A DNA stretch of 64,000 nucleotides, from assembly GCA_030247855.1 (NCBI GenBank), contig JAPDRN010000026.1, positions 1-64,000 of the forward strand, in the 5' to 3' direction. The notes beneath the pieces are model-generated. The model did not search any database, was not told the DNA's origin, and worked only from the letters and a program-made list of their open reading frames with translations. Positions within the stretch are counted from its first letter, which is position 1. Every line of letters begins with the position of its first letter. Of the stretch, positions 53,292 to 64,000 are shown in pieces. The translations under genes and the position numbers were made by a program. The stretch is from Knufia peltigerae. Taxonomy: Eukaryota > Ascomycota > Eurotiomycetes > Chaetothyriales > Trichomeriaceae.

Positions 53292-54971
53292 TCAAAGTCC
53301 AATGGTGATACTCTTAATGTCCAAATATTCCTCCAATGCAGCAATACCGCCTTCTCGACCCAGTCCACTCTCCAACACACCGCCAAAAGGTGCCTCCGCT
53401 GCACTCACCAAACCAACCCTGACACCAACCATGCCGACCTTTAACGCTTCACTGACCCTCCACAACCTGGATATATCCTCGGTATAAAAATAGGCTGCGA
53501 GACCAACATCTGCAGTGTTTGCCATCTTGATGACCTCTTCCTCGGTGTCGAAGGGGACCAAAAACGCCAGAGGCCCGAACGTCTCTTCCTCCATGAACTT
53601 CATGCCTACTCTTCCGCCTTTGAGTACGGTAGGTGGGAAGAAATTAGGGCCGGCTCTGTCATCTCTGCCGCCGGAATGAACTTTGGCTCCATTCTTAAGC
53701 GAATCATCGAGGTGAGCTGCAACTTTGGCGATACCCTTGCCAGCATACAAAGGACCAAAGTTCACCTTCTTGTCCCACACGGATCCGTAGGTGAATGTCT
53801 TCTTGACTCCTTCGGACAGAGCATCGGCGAATTTGTCCAGGATCGAAGAATGGACGTAGATACGGTTTGCACAGACACACGTCTGCCCCGAAGACCGAAA
53901 TTTGGAGGTGATCAGCCCTGAAAGTCGTCAGGTGTCGCCCACGTCAGACGTTGGGGGAGTGGTTGTAACGACACTTACCTGCCACGGCCTTGTCGACATC
54001 AGCATCTTCAAAGGCGATAAACGGCGCCAATCCTCCCAACTCCAAACTTGTCTTTTTGATCGTCTTTGCACACTCGGTGTTCAGCATCTTGCCCACGGCG
54101 GTCGAACCGGTGAAGCTCAGATGTCTAATAGCATTGTGGCTGCACAACTGATGGCCGACCGCCGGCGTATTGGCAGGGCTGGTGGTCACAATGTTGAAGA
54201 CGCCCGGAGGACCTCCAGCGCGCTCGAACAACTTGGCCAAAGCGATGGCGCACAATGGTGTTTCTGGTGCGGGCTTGCACACGACCGTGTTTCCCGCCGC
54301 AATGGCCGCCCCCACCTTCCTCGTCACCATGGCCAGTGGTGAGTTCCACGGGGTGATGCACGCCACCACGCCTTGTGGCTGCCTGATGGTCAAGATCCTG
54401 TTGCTCCCGCGAAAGGCCGGGATCGTCTCGCCGAAAGTCCGCTCCACGGCACCTTCGAACCAATCCACAAAGTCAACCGCATATTGCACCTTGGCCAGGG
54501 ATTCGGTGTAAGGCATGCCCAGCTCAAGCGTGTTCAAGGCTGCGAGGTCTTCTCTGTTGGCTTTGATGAGGTCTCCCCATTTTCGCATGAGCCATCGCCG
54601 TTCCCTGTGGGGAGTAAGTTTGTACGTTTCAAAGGCCTGGCTGGCCGCCTCGATTGCCCGGCGGGTGTCTTCTCCATCGAGGTCGGCGATATCACAGATC
54701 TCACCGTCATCTTCCGGGTCTGGAAAGGACGAGCTTTGTCAGGGATGGTCCCAAAGAGAAGCTCGGCAGTCGTCGGACTAACCTGTAAGCTTGAAAGTCT
54801 TTCCTGACGCTGCACCGACCCATTGGCCCCCGATGAGCGATCTTGTATCGATCAATGATGAGTCTTTGAACTGAAGAACAACGGTAAGAACCACTGAAAC
54901 GCAAAACGTTCGGAGCGAGTTGGTACCTCGTATGGAATCGGCTTCTTGAACGGTTGTGCCACAGAACCCAT
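53292..54971 (-). CDS. Succinate-semialdehyde dehydrogenase-like aldehyde dehydrogenase
   Basis: Four exons, 54971-54927, 54870-54783, 54719-53979 and 53917-53292, give 499 residues; introns 56, 63 and 61 nt. Key motifs: the catalytic-Asn motif TPWNSP, the cofactor-site Lys in NTVVCKPAPETP, the nucleotide-binding FTGSTAVGK, general-base Glu in SLELGGLAPF and the catalytic Cys in SGQTCVCANR, followed by EEETFGPLAFLVPF and ESGLGRE. These match cytosolic SSADH (UGA2-type) enzymes closely; the usual ELGGN is ELGGL here. No mitochondrial leader is evident (starts MGSVAQPFKKPIPYE). It should oxidise succinate semialdehyde or a similar aldehyde with NAD(P)+. It lies between the HIBADH-like and cyclodeaminase genes in the same direction. 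Confidence 0.93.
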
Positions 54972-55767
54972 GTTGACGTGTCGGCTATGACTTGAACTTG
55001 CCCTGGTCGATCTCGTTGTACACAATGTACGATGGAACTTTGTGATCCTCAAGGAGTAAGGTACGTGATGAATTAGATGTTTAGGTGGATTTCCTCGTTC
55101 GGCCGCACGACACTTTATCAGAAAGCTCGAAACTGAGATCAATTTCATCCCTATACTTTGCAACTTGTTACGACATTTCAACAAAAGTATTGCCCGCTGT
55201 TGACATTGCCGAGACTCCAACTCTTCATAGTTGTTGACTTTGCCTTGATTGCCGAACTTATGGGCTATTTTGTGCGGAGAAGACTACGGAGTACGGAGTA
55301 TCACGGCACAGTTCCGACTGATCTCTGGATTGTACGAGTACGTACGGAGAGTATGAGGTCTTGCCATGTGGAGAAGGTCCCGACGGTCAAGTGTCTGATA
55401 CTCAACTCAACATGCCTCTCATACGGTGCATCGATCTGACACATGGGGGACCAGAAGAGATATTTGTGAAGAATTTGTCTGGTCGCGGTACCTTTTTACG
55501 AGTGTTTCGTTGTCCCCTTTCCTCGTCCCTTTACCCTTATTCCCCCCCCCCCCTTCAAGACGTTAAGACTTGTCGTGGCCAGCACAATTTCTCCCTCCCT
55601 ACCGTCAACATCGACAACGTTAGTCATGACGACCCCGACGAGAACGTCCAAAGTGTCTTGCAAACAAATCAACCCAATGTTGGACCATGGCGAAGTCAAC
55701 TCAGGTCAACATCGACTTCGACTCGACTCAACTCGACTCGGCTTAAGTCACCTCAACTCGTTCCAAT
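54972..55767. other. Intergenic with poly-C run and TACGGAGTA repeat
   Basis: 796 bases. A tandem TACGGAGTACGGAGTA lies at about 55286-55301 and a 12-nt poly-C at 55542-55553. An ACTCGACTCA-type short repeat lies at about 55724-55740. No gene. Confidence 0.6.
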
Positions 55768-56943
55768 TTACAATCCCAACTTTTCTTTCCAATCCTCCTC
55801 CCCACCCATCCAGCGATAAACGATTTTCGAATCCATCCCGGAGTTTTCTGGGGGTTTACTTGCTTCGTAATAAGCGTCCCTGATGGATGGGCCCATGAAC
55901 AATTTCGCGTCGACACGTTCACAGGCGTCCATTGCGAGTTCGATGTCCTTTTTGACGTACTCGATGATGAATCCCGGTTTGTAATTGTTGCTCGCCGGTG
56001 CATTCGGACTCAGTCCGGGTACGGGGTTCTCGACCTGCGCATTCCTGTTTCCACCGCTCGAGGTTTTGAGGATTTCCTGCAAGATCCTCGGGTCCATGCC
56101 GCTCTTGATGGCCAGGTTGAACATTTCCGCGTTGCCCAGGGTGGTGGTGAAACTTAGATAGTTGTTGCAAAGTTTCGCCACCAGCCCCAAACTCGGTCCA
56201 CCGCAGGCAAAGGTATTCCGACCCATGAGACTGAACAACTCCCTCAAGAGGCCCATGTTGGTGTCGGTCTCGGAACAACCCACCATGAAGGTGATGGTCC
56301 CATTCTTCGCGCCCAAACTGCCACCGGATACGGGTGCGTCGTAGAACTTTGCGGTCGGGTGTCGCTTGCTGGTTTCTTCACCGACCGACAACGACGTCGT
56401 CGTGTCGATCGTACTACTGTCCAACAGGATCTTGTCGGACAGATTGGTGGCAGACAACACACCACTTTTCGGGTTCAAATAAACCTCCCGGACGTGTTTA
56501 CCCTCTGGCACCATTGATATCAAAATGTCCTGTCGAACCTCAAAGGTGTCGGTCAGCAAATCATCTCCTCATTCGGATTTGTTTTTGGAGCCAAAGTGAA
56601 GCCCCCCGCAAGACAGTTTTGGCCGTGTCTGGACCATTCGCCCTCCGTCATGTTTTTGTTTTGTCGGTGGAGGTCTCTCAAAAAACAAAAAACTCACACT
56701 CTTTTCCGCAACTTCCTTTGCACTGCTACACCGGTCCAACTTGGCCACCAATCCGGGTTCTCTCAGGGCCCTTTCCATGCTCTCCGGGTTCACGTCGTAA
56801 AAATGTACCGTCGAGGTCGAGGGGATCTTGCCGGCCAAGTTACAAAACATGGGGAAACCCATGATCCCCAGACCTACGAATCCGAGGTGTGGAGGTAGCA
56901 ACGACGACGACGACGACGACGGAGATGCTGTGTCGGACGCCAT
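55768..56943 (-). CDS. 3-hydroxyisobutyrate dehydrogenase-like oxidoreductase
   Basis: Exons 56943-56698 and 56529-55768, joined in phase 0 across a 168-nt intron (GTGAGT...CGACAG), give 335 residues. The N-terminus has a Ser run (encoded by an ACG-type repeat on the plus strand), then the Rossmann motif LGFVGLGIMGFPM. Further motifs: LLDSSTID, DAPVSGGSLGAKNGTITFMV, and the catalytic Lys in GLVAKLCNNYL. It belongs to the beta-hydroxyacid dehydrogenase family (3-hydroxyisobutyrate, tartronate semialdehyde, glyoxylate/succinic semialdehyde reductases). The C-terminal half has a long helix bundle as usual. The start is the first ATG; no clear mitochondrial leader, so a cytosolic beta-hydroxyacid dehydrogenase is as likely as valine catabolism. 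Confidence 0.92.
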
Positions 56944-57486
56944 GTCTGTTGAAATTCAAAAGGATCAGAGGCCTTGAATTCCTGCTGGGTCAATATATCG
57001 CCGCGACGTCCCTGAGGATTGAGGGACTTATGATGAGTTATACGTACCAAATTGCGACGCTTCGTACAAAGTACTTTTACTCGCTTCTCCCGTACCCCAT
57101 GGACTACCCTAATACCCGCTCGCCCAGGTAAGGTGGTCGACCTTGGTAGTATTACTCCACATGCTCCGAGTTGGAGATGTTGTCAAAGACAATGGGACGA
57201 GGACATGACGAATTTGGTCGGCCCCTACGTGTACGAACATCATCTCCAACAATCTGACTTCTATTCTTAATGGAGTCCTGCCGTGGAGGACTTCCTCTTT
57301 TCCATCGGCATGTCCTATCCGGAGTCCCTCGTCCCTTTGAGATGTGCTTGTTGGTTTTCATCTTACAGGTCACCAGAGAGAGAGCATACCCAGGCAGTTG
57401 CAAGTTCTATGACATTACACCAGTTAAACAGTCGGACTATATGCTAAACAATCAAATCAACCATTTTCCCGGGCTACTTGTAGATT
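56944..57486. other. Intergenic
   Basis: 543 bases between the HIBADH-like ATG and the FOX2 stop, both minus strand. No further feature recognised. Confidence 0.6.
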
Positions 57487-60374
57487 TTACAATTTTGATT
57501 TGGCTGAACCCACTAGTTCGGCACCAGCTCCGGCAATACACAACTTGCCAGTCTCCTTGACCTTTGTCTGGAAGATGACCTTGTTGCCCTCCTTCCACAT
57601 TTCCGTCACCAGAGTCTGGCCTGGGATGACAGTGCCAGCGAAACGAACCTTGATGTTCTTGATTTGACCAAAGCTTTGGACAATGTGCTTACCGCTGAAG
57701 CCAAAGAAGCACAAACCGTGCAAGATGGGATCCTTGAAACCACCAACCTTGCTGAACTCGGGGTCGATGTGCAGAGGGTTGCGGTCACCGTTCAACCGGT
57801 AGAGTGCAGCTTGGTCATCCGATGTCTTCTCCTCCACCGTGGCATCAGGTGCACGCTTGGGTACTTGGTAGACTGTGGTGGCGTTACCACGGTTGCCACC
57901 CTTCTTGGGTCCGCCAAATCCGCCTGACCCACGGACAAAGACGGTGGACTCGTTGTAGAACAAATCTTCGCCAGTGTTGGCATCCTTGGTGGTAATTCCT
58001 GTAACCACGATACCGGCATTACCCTTGTCAACGACTTCGATGAGTTTGGGATATGACAGCGTCTTGGCCTTTGTGGGGATAGGGAATTTCCTGATCTCCA
58101 AGTATTGCTCACCATGAAGAAGCATCATGGGAGAGAAGTTAGGGAGGACCTCATCCATTGAGAATGGAGCTTGGGCATTGAAGAAGGGAATGACACCAAA
58201 AGTCGGCAGAACCTGGAAGTTGTCGTCATTCTCGTACACGAGTGGCAGTTGCGTTCTCTTCGCGCCCAGGGACAGGTTGTAGAGAATGACATCTCGGTCG
58301 TCGTAGCTGAATTCTGTGCCGTCGGACTTGGCTTGTTTGGCTTTCTCAATGGCAGCAAGATAGTCGGTCGAATCTGAGCCGGATGATTTCTTGCTCTTGT
58401 TTTCCATGTTGGCCATGATGGACTTGAGGCCGTCTTGACCACCTTCTGGATGATCTGCACGGCCGTCGTTGAAGTCGATGATCTTGGACCATTTCTCCAC
58501 GACGTGTTCAGGAGTCAATTTGACATCAACAGGGAAGCCGTGGCCGCCGGACCGTTGCCATCTCGTCCGTCCCTGCCAGCCGCTGCCGACCTCGAACAGA
58601 AGACCTGTTGGCGGATCGGGCATCTTGTCCGACGAGAGGAGAAGAACAAGCGGGGCAACATAATCGGGCTTGAAAGCCTGTACCAGTTCCTCTGGCAAGA
58701 TTGTCCGTGTCATCTGGGTTCCGGCATTAGGGGCGATGGTGTTGACGAAAATGTTGTTCTTGCGGCCTTCGAGCGCAAGAGCGCGAGAGAAGCCTAGGAT
58801 ACCGAGTTTCTAGGAGCAATCATTAGTAAATAGTCTCAGGGATGGTGCAGGATAACCTTACTGCTGCGGCGTAGTTGGCCTGGCCGAAACTGCCATAGAT
58901 ACCACTTGTGCTGGTGGTGTTTACGATGCGGCCATATTTCTGCTTCACCATGTAGGGGTACGCGGCCTTGGTGACCTTGTAGGTACCACGCAAGTGAACA
59001 TTGATAACATCGTCCCACTGCTTGTCGGTCATGTTGGTAAAAGCCTTGTCACGGAGGATACCGGCGTTGTTGATCAAGATATCGATTCTGCCAAAGTTGT
59101 CGATGGCGGTCTTGATGACAGCATCACCATCCTGAACATCAGCCTTGTTGCCAACGGCCTTGCCTCCGAGCTTCTGGATTTCTTGAACGGTAGTATCAGG
59201 ATTGACAAGATCGTTGACAACCACGGACGCACCCCGTTTGGCAAAGGCCAAGCAGTATGCGCGGCCGAGACTGTAGATTCGTTAGTAGATGTTCAATGAG
59301 AAACACATCACTCATCACATACCCAGCGCCACCACCTGTGACAAGCACCACCTTGCCGTCGAATCGAATGTCTTCTCCCTTGTCGTTGCTGCCCATCTTC
59401 AATGAATTTTCGAGTTTTGTAACCATGTCTGCCGGGCCACTAGGATACTCAGGCTCGGAGAAATCAATGACGGAATCCCACTTCTTCAGAATGGCACCTG
59501 GGGTGTACGTGTCATCGGCCTTCAACAGCAGGCCCTTTGCACGCTCCCATCTCAGTTTGGCGACGTGACCACCGCCGGCCTCGAAGATGGACCCGGTTTC
59601 CGTCGTGTTTGATGGGTGCACCAGCGCAGCCACGAGGGGAACAACCCACTCTGGCTTCAGGTTGGCCAGCACATCCGGCGGCATGACGGTTTCGGTCATG
59701 CGGCTGGCAGCGATGGGCGCAATGACGTTGCACAGGATGTTGTATTTTTGACCCTCCTTGGCCAGCGTCTCCGTGAAGCCGACTTGGGCCAGTTTGGCGG
59801 CCGAGTAGTTGCACTGACCGAAACTGCCAAACAGACCGGCGGCGGAGGCGGTGTTGATGACTCTGCCGTACTTTTGCTTCCTGAAGTGTGGCCACGCAGC
59901 TCTCGCACACTTGTAGGCACCCTTGATGTGTACCGTGTTGATCAGGTCCCAGTCAGAATCTTTCATGTTCTTGAAACTGATGTCTCGGAGGATGCCGGCA
60001 TTGTTGAGGAGTACATCGACGCGGCCGAAGTTGTCGATGGCTGTCTGGATGATTCTTTCACCATTCTCGACGCTGTCGTAGTTGGCCACGGCCTTGCCGC
60101 CAGCCTTTTTGATCTCATCGACGACCACATCTGCCGCCTGCGGGAAAATTGTATACGTCAGTATTGGTCCCAGAAAAAGGCATGTGACAGCCAAAACCCC
60201 TCAGGTACTACGAACCTTGGTGCCGGCACCTTCACCCTTGAAAGATCCTCCTAGATCGTTGACGACGACATTGGCGCCTCTCGAAGCAAAGAAGAGGGCG
60301 TATGCCTTGCCCAGACCACCTCCTGCACCAGTGACCACTACGGTCTGGTTGTCAAAACGAAGCTCCTGGACCAT
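57487..60374 (-). CDS. FOX2: Peroxisomal multifunctional beta-oxidation enzyme
   Basis: Four exons, 60374-60216, 60137-59323, 59270-58862 and 58809-57487, give 901 residues. Two short-chain dehydrogenase domains come first: domain A (about 1-250) with TGAGGGLGKAYA, NNAGILRD and YSAAK; domain B (about 318-540) with TGGGAGLGRAYC (split by intron 2), NNAGILRD and YAAAK formed across intron 3. A spacer leads to the C-terminal hot-dog 2-enoyl-CoA hydratase-2 domain (about 770-890) with DRNPLHIDPEF and HGLCFFG. The protein ends in SKL, a PTS1 peroxisomal signal. It converts trans-2-enoyl-CoA to 3-ketoacyl-CoA via the D-3-hydroxy intermediate. Paired CCGAGG motifs upstream suggest fatty-acid induction. 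Confidence 0.97.
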
Positions 60375-61387
60375 CTTTCTCAACTGCGGTGCATGCGGGT
60401 GATGTGGAGGAGGAGGAGGGATCGAAAACAACTCGCGGGGGTGTGAGAGGGCGAGCTGAGAAAGGGTGTGATATGTGACAGAGGATAGCAAAGGAGAAGA
60501 AGAATAATAATAATCAATTAAAACACAACGACCAAGAGGCAGCGAAATCAAGTGGGATTGGTATAGCCGACGATTGATGCCGGAGACGATAATGAATTTA
60601 TTAGCAGCACAGTATGCAACTCGGTACTTGAGGTCATTGACAAGAGTCTCTTTGGGCCCATGACAAGGAGAGACAAGAGACAATTGCCTGCTACGTGCAG
60701 CTTACGAGAAAAAATGCCGAGGTTCGACGAGGCCGAGGCCCCACGAAAACCACAACTGCCAGGTCACGGGACCGGAGTATATGCGTATATGTCAGTATGG
60801 GGCCGGTTATATTTCCACCGATCTCGCATACTGTCCCGTGCTGTTAATTACTCACATCTCACCCTCATCTCCCCAGTTACGGCCGTCAATAATAAAGATA
60901 AATTGACGGGCCACGACAGTTCCCGATGTGTCTCTTTCCCTCATCCGGGGGAGATTTTCGGCATGTGAAATGCGGGTTGAAAGGGACCCAACAACGCTGT
61001 TGAGTAATACTACAACAGCTGGACACATCTGTTCGAAGAATTCATACAGTGGTCGATGGACGACAACTCGCTCACTTGCAGGACTCGTATACTTCATATC
61101 TACCTTGCGTGTACATAGACAACAGCACAACAGCAATAATAATAACATACACCCACACTCCCTCATACTCTACCAAAACTCGTAAAGAGGTCCTTCTTCC
61201 GTGTCTCTCAGCCCCATCTCCGGCTTGCTCTCCGCATCGTGACGGTCAATTTTCTGCCCGCGAGAGTTTTTTTGTTAAGATCAAATGAATCAATGAAGAT
61301 TTATTTTCTACTCTCTTTTCTCTGTGGTCTCTCTGTTTCTCTGCGACGTCGTTGAATCATATTTTCTGAGACTAACAGCGTCAAAAT
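60375..61387. promoter_or_regulatory. Divergent promoter region of FOX2 and the kinase-like gene
   Basis: 1.0 kb between ATGs. Holds two CCGAGG motifs on the FOX2 side and CT-rich sequence (about 61300-61350) just before the kinase-like gene. No gene seen. Confidence 0.5.
60717..60738. promoter_or_regulatory. Paired FarA/FarB-type fatty-acid response motifs
   Basis: CCGAGG (the reverse of CCTCGG) occurs at 60717-60722 and again at 60733-60738, about 345-365 bases upstream of the FOX2 ATG. CCTCGG is the core bound by FarA and FarB, regulators of peroxisomal beta-oxidation genes in Aspergillus nidulans, which supports fatty-acid induction here. Confidence 0.6.
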
Positions 61388-62341
61388 ATGCCCGAGATTC
61401 AAGATGACAAAGGCCAATACGTGATCCCCTTCATTCTCGGTCGGCTCGCTGAACACCAAGCCAAGCACGCCGACGACTCCAACCCGCCGCCGCCGTTCTT
61501 CATCGGGCTGAATGGCGTCCAAGGAGCTGGGAAATCGGTCTTGGTCGACATACTGAAGGAGACGCTCTCTTCGCCGCCACACTCTCTGTCCACCGTGGTC
61601 TTTTCGCTCGACGACTTGTACCTCACCCACGCGGACCAGGTGGCTCTGGCCCAATCACACCCCAACAACCCCCTCCTACAGCACCGCGGGCAGCCTTCGA
61701 CGCACGACGTCCCTCTGGCGCTGTCCGTCTTCGCCAGTCTCAAGGCGAACCAACCCACCAAGATCCCACAGTACAACAAAGCCGCGTTCGCCGGCCAAGG
61801 CGACCGTGTCCCGGAGGAGGAGTGGGAAGTGGTCAACGGCGGCGGCGATGGCTCCTCTCCCGTGCAGGTGGTCCTTTTCGAAGGGTGGTCCGTCGGTTTT
61901 CGACCATTGTCCGAAAGTGCACTCCGGTCGAAACACGCAGCCGCCGTCGCCGCATTGGAAAAGTCGACCCCGTCGAACCCGTACACGGGACGACTGGGCC
62001 ACAACACGCTGGCCAGCGTGACGGCGATCAACGATGCCCTCAAAAGCTACGACCAACTCACCTCGCAACTGGACGCCTTTGTGCATATCGACGCCGCCGA
62101 TCCGACATACGTGTACAAGTGGCGTCTCGAGCAGGAAGCCAACCTGCGTGCCGCTCGTGGCAGTGGCATGACCGACGAGCAGGTCAAGCACTTCGTCGAC
62201 GGATACTACCCCGCGTACGAGCTGTACACCGATACCTTGAGGGAAGGCGTGTTCAAAGATGTTCGGCCAGACTGGCAAGGGAGGCAGCTGCGACTAATTG
62301 TTGGCGCGGACCGAAAGGTGCAGCAGGTGATCACAATCTAA
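61388..62341 (+). CDS. P-loop kinase-like protein, D-glycerate 3-kinase/Tda10 type
   Basis: A single exon of 317 residues from ATG 61388. The P-loop GLNGVQGAGKSVL (about residues 38-50) starts the core, followed by FSLDDLYLTH (a DxxY motif of this kinase group), the RGQPSTHDVPLAL segment and VVLFEGWSVGFRPL with the Walker-B-like Glu. These are the hallmarks of the fungal ATP-binding family that includes yeast Tda10 (YGR205W) and plant glycerate kinase GLYK. The C-terminal half carries KWRLEQEANLR, DEQVKHFVDGYYPAYELY and the end VQQVITI. By homology it may phosphorylate D-glycerate, but activity of the fungal members is not established in general. Divergent from FOX2. Confidence 0.9.
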   Translation: MPEIQDDKGQYVIPFILGRLAEHQAKHADDSNPPPPFFIGLNGVQGAGKSVLVDILKETLSSPPHSLSTVVFSLDDLYLTHADQVALAQSHPNNPLLQHRGQPSTHDVPLALSVFASLKANQPTKIPQYNKAAFAGQGDRVPEEEWEVVNGGGDGSSPVQVVLFEGWSVGFRPLSESALRSKHAAAVAALEKSTPSNPYTGRLGHNTLASVTAINDALKSYDQLTSQLDAFVHIDAADPTYVYKWRLEQEANLRAARGSGMTDEQVKHFVDGYYPAYELYTDTLREGVFKDVRPDWQGRQLRLIVGADRKVQQVITI

Positions 62342-64000
62342 GCAAGAATCCTAGCTGTACAAGGATGAACTACCGCACGATTTATTGAATGGTTACTTGA
62401 TTGGTGGCCGAGAAGCGACGTTCTGCCGTGCTGCACACGAGGTGAGACTTCGGATGCCAGTCAATCGCTGCACCACCATAAGGTTTGGGATCGCTCCAGA
62501 TTGTGCGTCCGGCCTTTCCAGCATCTCGCCGGATAGCTGATTCCGGTTACCCGTTCGAGAAGTAGATCGGCCACAAGCAGACGACAGGGTGTGTGATGCA
62601 TACTGTAACAGGAGATTGGTCCGTAATAAAAATTGTAGATTGGTGTGTCGGTGGCTCCATGGTCTTCTGCATTGCGTGGCGCCCAGCGCGCATCTTGAAG
62701 ATCTTCTCGGACTGTAAAAGGTCCTAGTGCATTCTTCTGTGTATCGAATGGTTACCGTGTAACTGCAGGACAAGATGAGGAAAGGCTCCGCCTCAATGGG
62801 ATCGCCATTCTTCGGTAGGCCTGATCCGATGATGTCCTTGTACAAACAAGATCCCTTCACAAGTCACGATCCACCCGTTTCGCTCAAAACTCATCGCCTT
62901 GCACGATTCGTGCCAACCGCATTCGAGATAACCTCCATAGATGGACGCTGCTAGCAACCGCGTGGGTCCAAGTTCCTGACGGCCAATTGGGCTTACCATC
63001 CCGTTGGCAATGTGGCGGTCGTGAGATGCGGCCCATCTCTCGCTATTAAAGGACCTAGGGGAACGATCGACGGTGGGCTAGGAGATGTTTCAACTTTTTG
63101 TATTGTAGTATGCCGGATGGTGCAGTAGCGTCGAGGCAAAATGAGTCCCTAGCCAAACGGGGACAACATTGCCTGCGAGTTCCAGTACGCCGGAGAACGA
63201 CATCCAACCCCGTAAGGTACAGTGCTCTCCGCATGGGGTAGTTCAGGGCATGGAACAGATACGGATAGCAAGGAGCTCATACCCGGTGTCGGTCCAGCTA
63301 GTCGTCCCAGAAGCAGCGATCATTTCATGGGATCTGATCTTCACCGCCGTCTCGAGTGGTCGACGGAGTAGTGCGAGCGCTTGAAGACGCGGACCGGTGT
63401 TTTGGGCTCTCAGAGGCTCCACTGTGGCTGCCGTCGTTTGGCCCTCCCGACTCTAGCACTCGGATCGTCCAGATTCATTGCTGGCACTAAAGGCCGACCA
63501 GGCAGTGAGAAGAGTACGCCTGCATTTTGAGCTTCTCCAGATACACCGCGTGAAATGGCATGTTGGCCCAAGACTCCCAGACCAACGCCAAACGAGCGCC
63601 CGGGATATGGGTGAGTGGGTCAGCTGAAGTACCTGTTAGTGACATTAGACACGAAGGATCCCGAGTATGCCGTCCAGACCAAGGCCAGCCTAGCCTCGAT
63701 GTGTGAGAAAGTATCCTCGACGTCTCGTACTGAGCAGCAGAATCTTAGCTGAACTCGCTGTTCTCCTCCCTTCCTGAAGACCCTGTGTGCCCGATTCCAA
63801 GCCAAACTCCCGATAACGACAGACTCGAGCGACCCCAGCCTAGCTTGAACTCTATTCATACGACAATAGAGACCAGCGTTGGAGAAACGAATGCAGCAAT
63901 CGGCACGAACCGACAGTCCAACTGCGCCATGTTTCGGACAGAGGTATTTTGAATCTCGTCCGCAAGGGTGATCAGCCGTGCCCATCGCAAGCATCCGTGA
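62342..64000. other. Right end of window, no supported gene
   Basis: 1.66 kb. Open readings at 62393-62999 and 63620-63994 (-) lack recognisable motifs, splice support and, for most, a sensible start. Two similar short words (CCAGACCAA-GCC contexts near 63577 and 63676) suggest local duplication, not a gene. A gene could be cut off by the window end. Confidence 0.45.

Noticed and set aside
57606..60254. Several open frames opposite or out of frame with FOX2 and its neighbours
   Set aside because: They mirror the codon structure of FOX2, whose domains and SKL end are unambiguous.
1..64000. Search for tRNA genes, rRNA, CRISPR arrays and intact transposons
   Set aside because: No B-box/A-box pair in a cloverleaf context, no regular spacer-repeat array and no transposase or reverse transcriptase reading was found by eye.

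Overview
This window is nuclear DNA of a filamentous ascomycete (Pezizomycotina). The signs are many short spliceosomal introns (about 45-70 nt, GT...AG), three Zn2Cys6 regulator loci, a GPI-anchored GH17 glucanase, a fungal FOX2 multifunctional enzyme ending in SKL, and fungal RAD3 and listerin. The gene mix would suit Eurotiomycetes (for example black yeasts), but the sequence alone does not settle the class. No tRNA, rRNA, CRISPR array or intact transposon was recognised. All exon boundaries are my own readings of splice sites and reading-frame continuity.

Left part (1-24 kb): a small secreted NTF2-like protein (184-919, -) with a long GA microsatellite in its intron; a vacuolar AVT-type amino-acid transporter (2370-4082, -); an ABCC transporter (4964-9280, -); a secreted amidase (10300-12445, +); a cupin (13177-13752, +); a Zn2Cys6 regulator (14107-16362, +); a second Zn2Cys6 locus that looks decayed (16904-17845, -); a four-helix MARVEL-like protein (18993-19710, +); an acidic orphan (21463-22023, +); and a four-helix membrane protein resembling a bacterial family (23642-24184, +). 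The spacers here are long and rich in microsatellites.

Middle (25-46 kb): an SREBP-type bHLH factor without membrane anchors (25776-26690, -), an orphan two-exon gene (28154-29176, -), a phosphoketolase homologue that has lost most catalytic histidines (30447-33225, -), a GH17 glucanase (33945-35250, -), then two housekeeping genes head to head: listerin LTN1 (37776-42617, -) and the TFIIH helicase RAD3/XPD (43208-45720, +).

Right part (46-57 kb): a compact block that reads like a catabolic cluster. It holds a sugar-porter MFS transporter, a Zn2Cys6 regulator divergent from a phytanoyl-CoA dioxygenase-family enzyme, an ornithine cyclodeaminase/mu-crystallin protein, a succinate-semialdehyde dehydrogenase-like enzyme and a 3-hydroxyisobutyrate dehydrogenase-like enzyme. 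The regulator/dioxygenase promoter has a CGG-N4-CCG palindrome beside a TATA box. Beyond it lie peroxisomal FOX2 (57487-60374, -), with paired CCGAGG fatty-acid response motifs upstream, and a P-loop glycerate-kinase-like protein (61388-62341, +). The last 1.7 kb shows no gene I can support.

Most notable are the active-site-depleted phosphoketolase, the decaying zinc-cluster regulator, the 46-57 kb catabolic block, and an in-frame open extension after the RAD3 stop codon.
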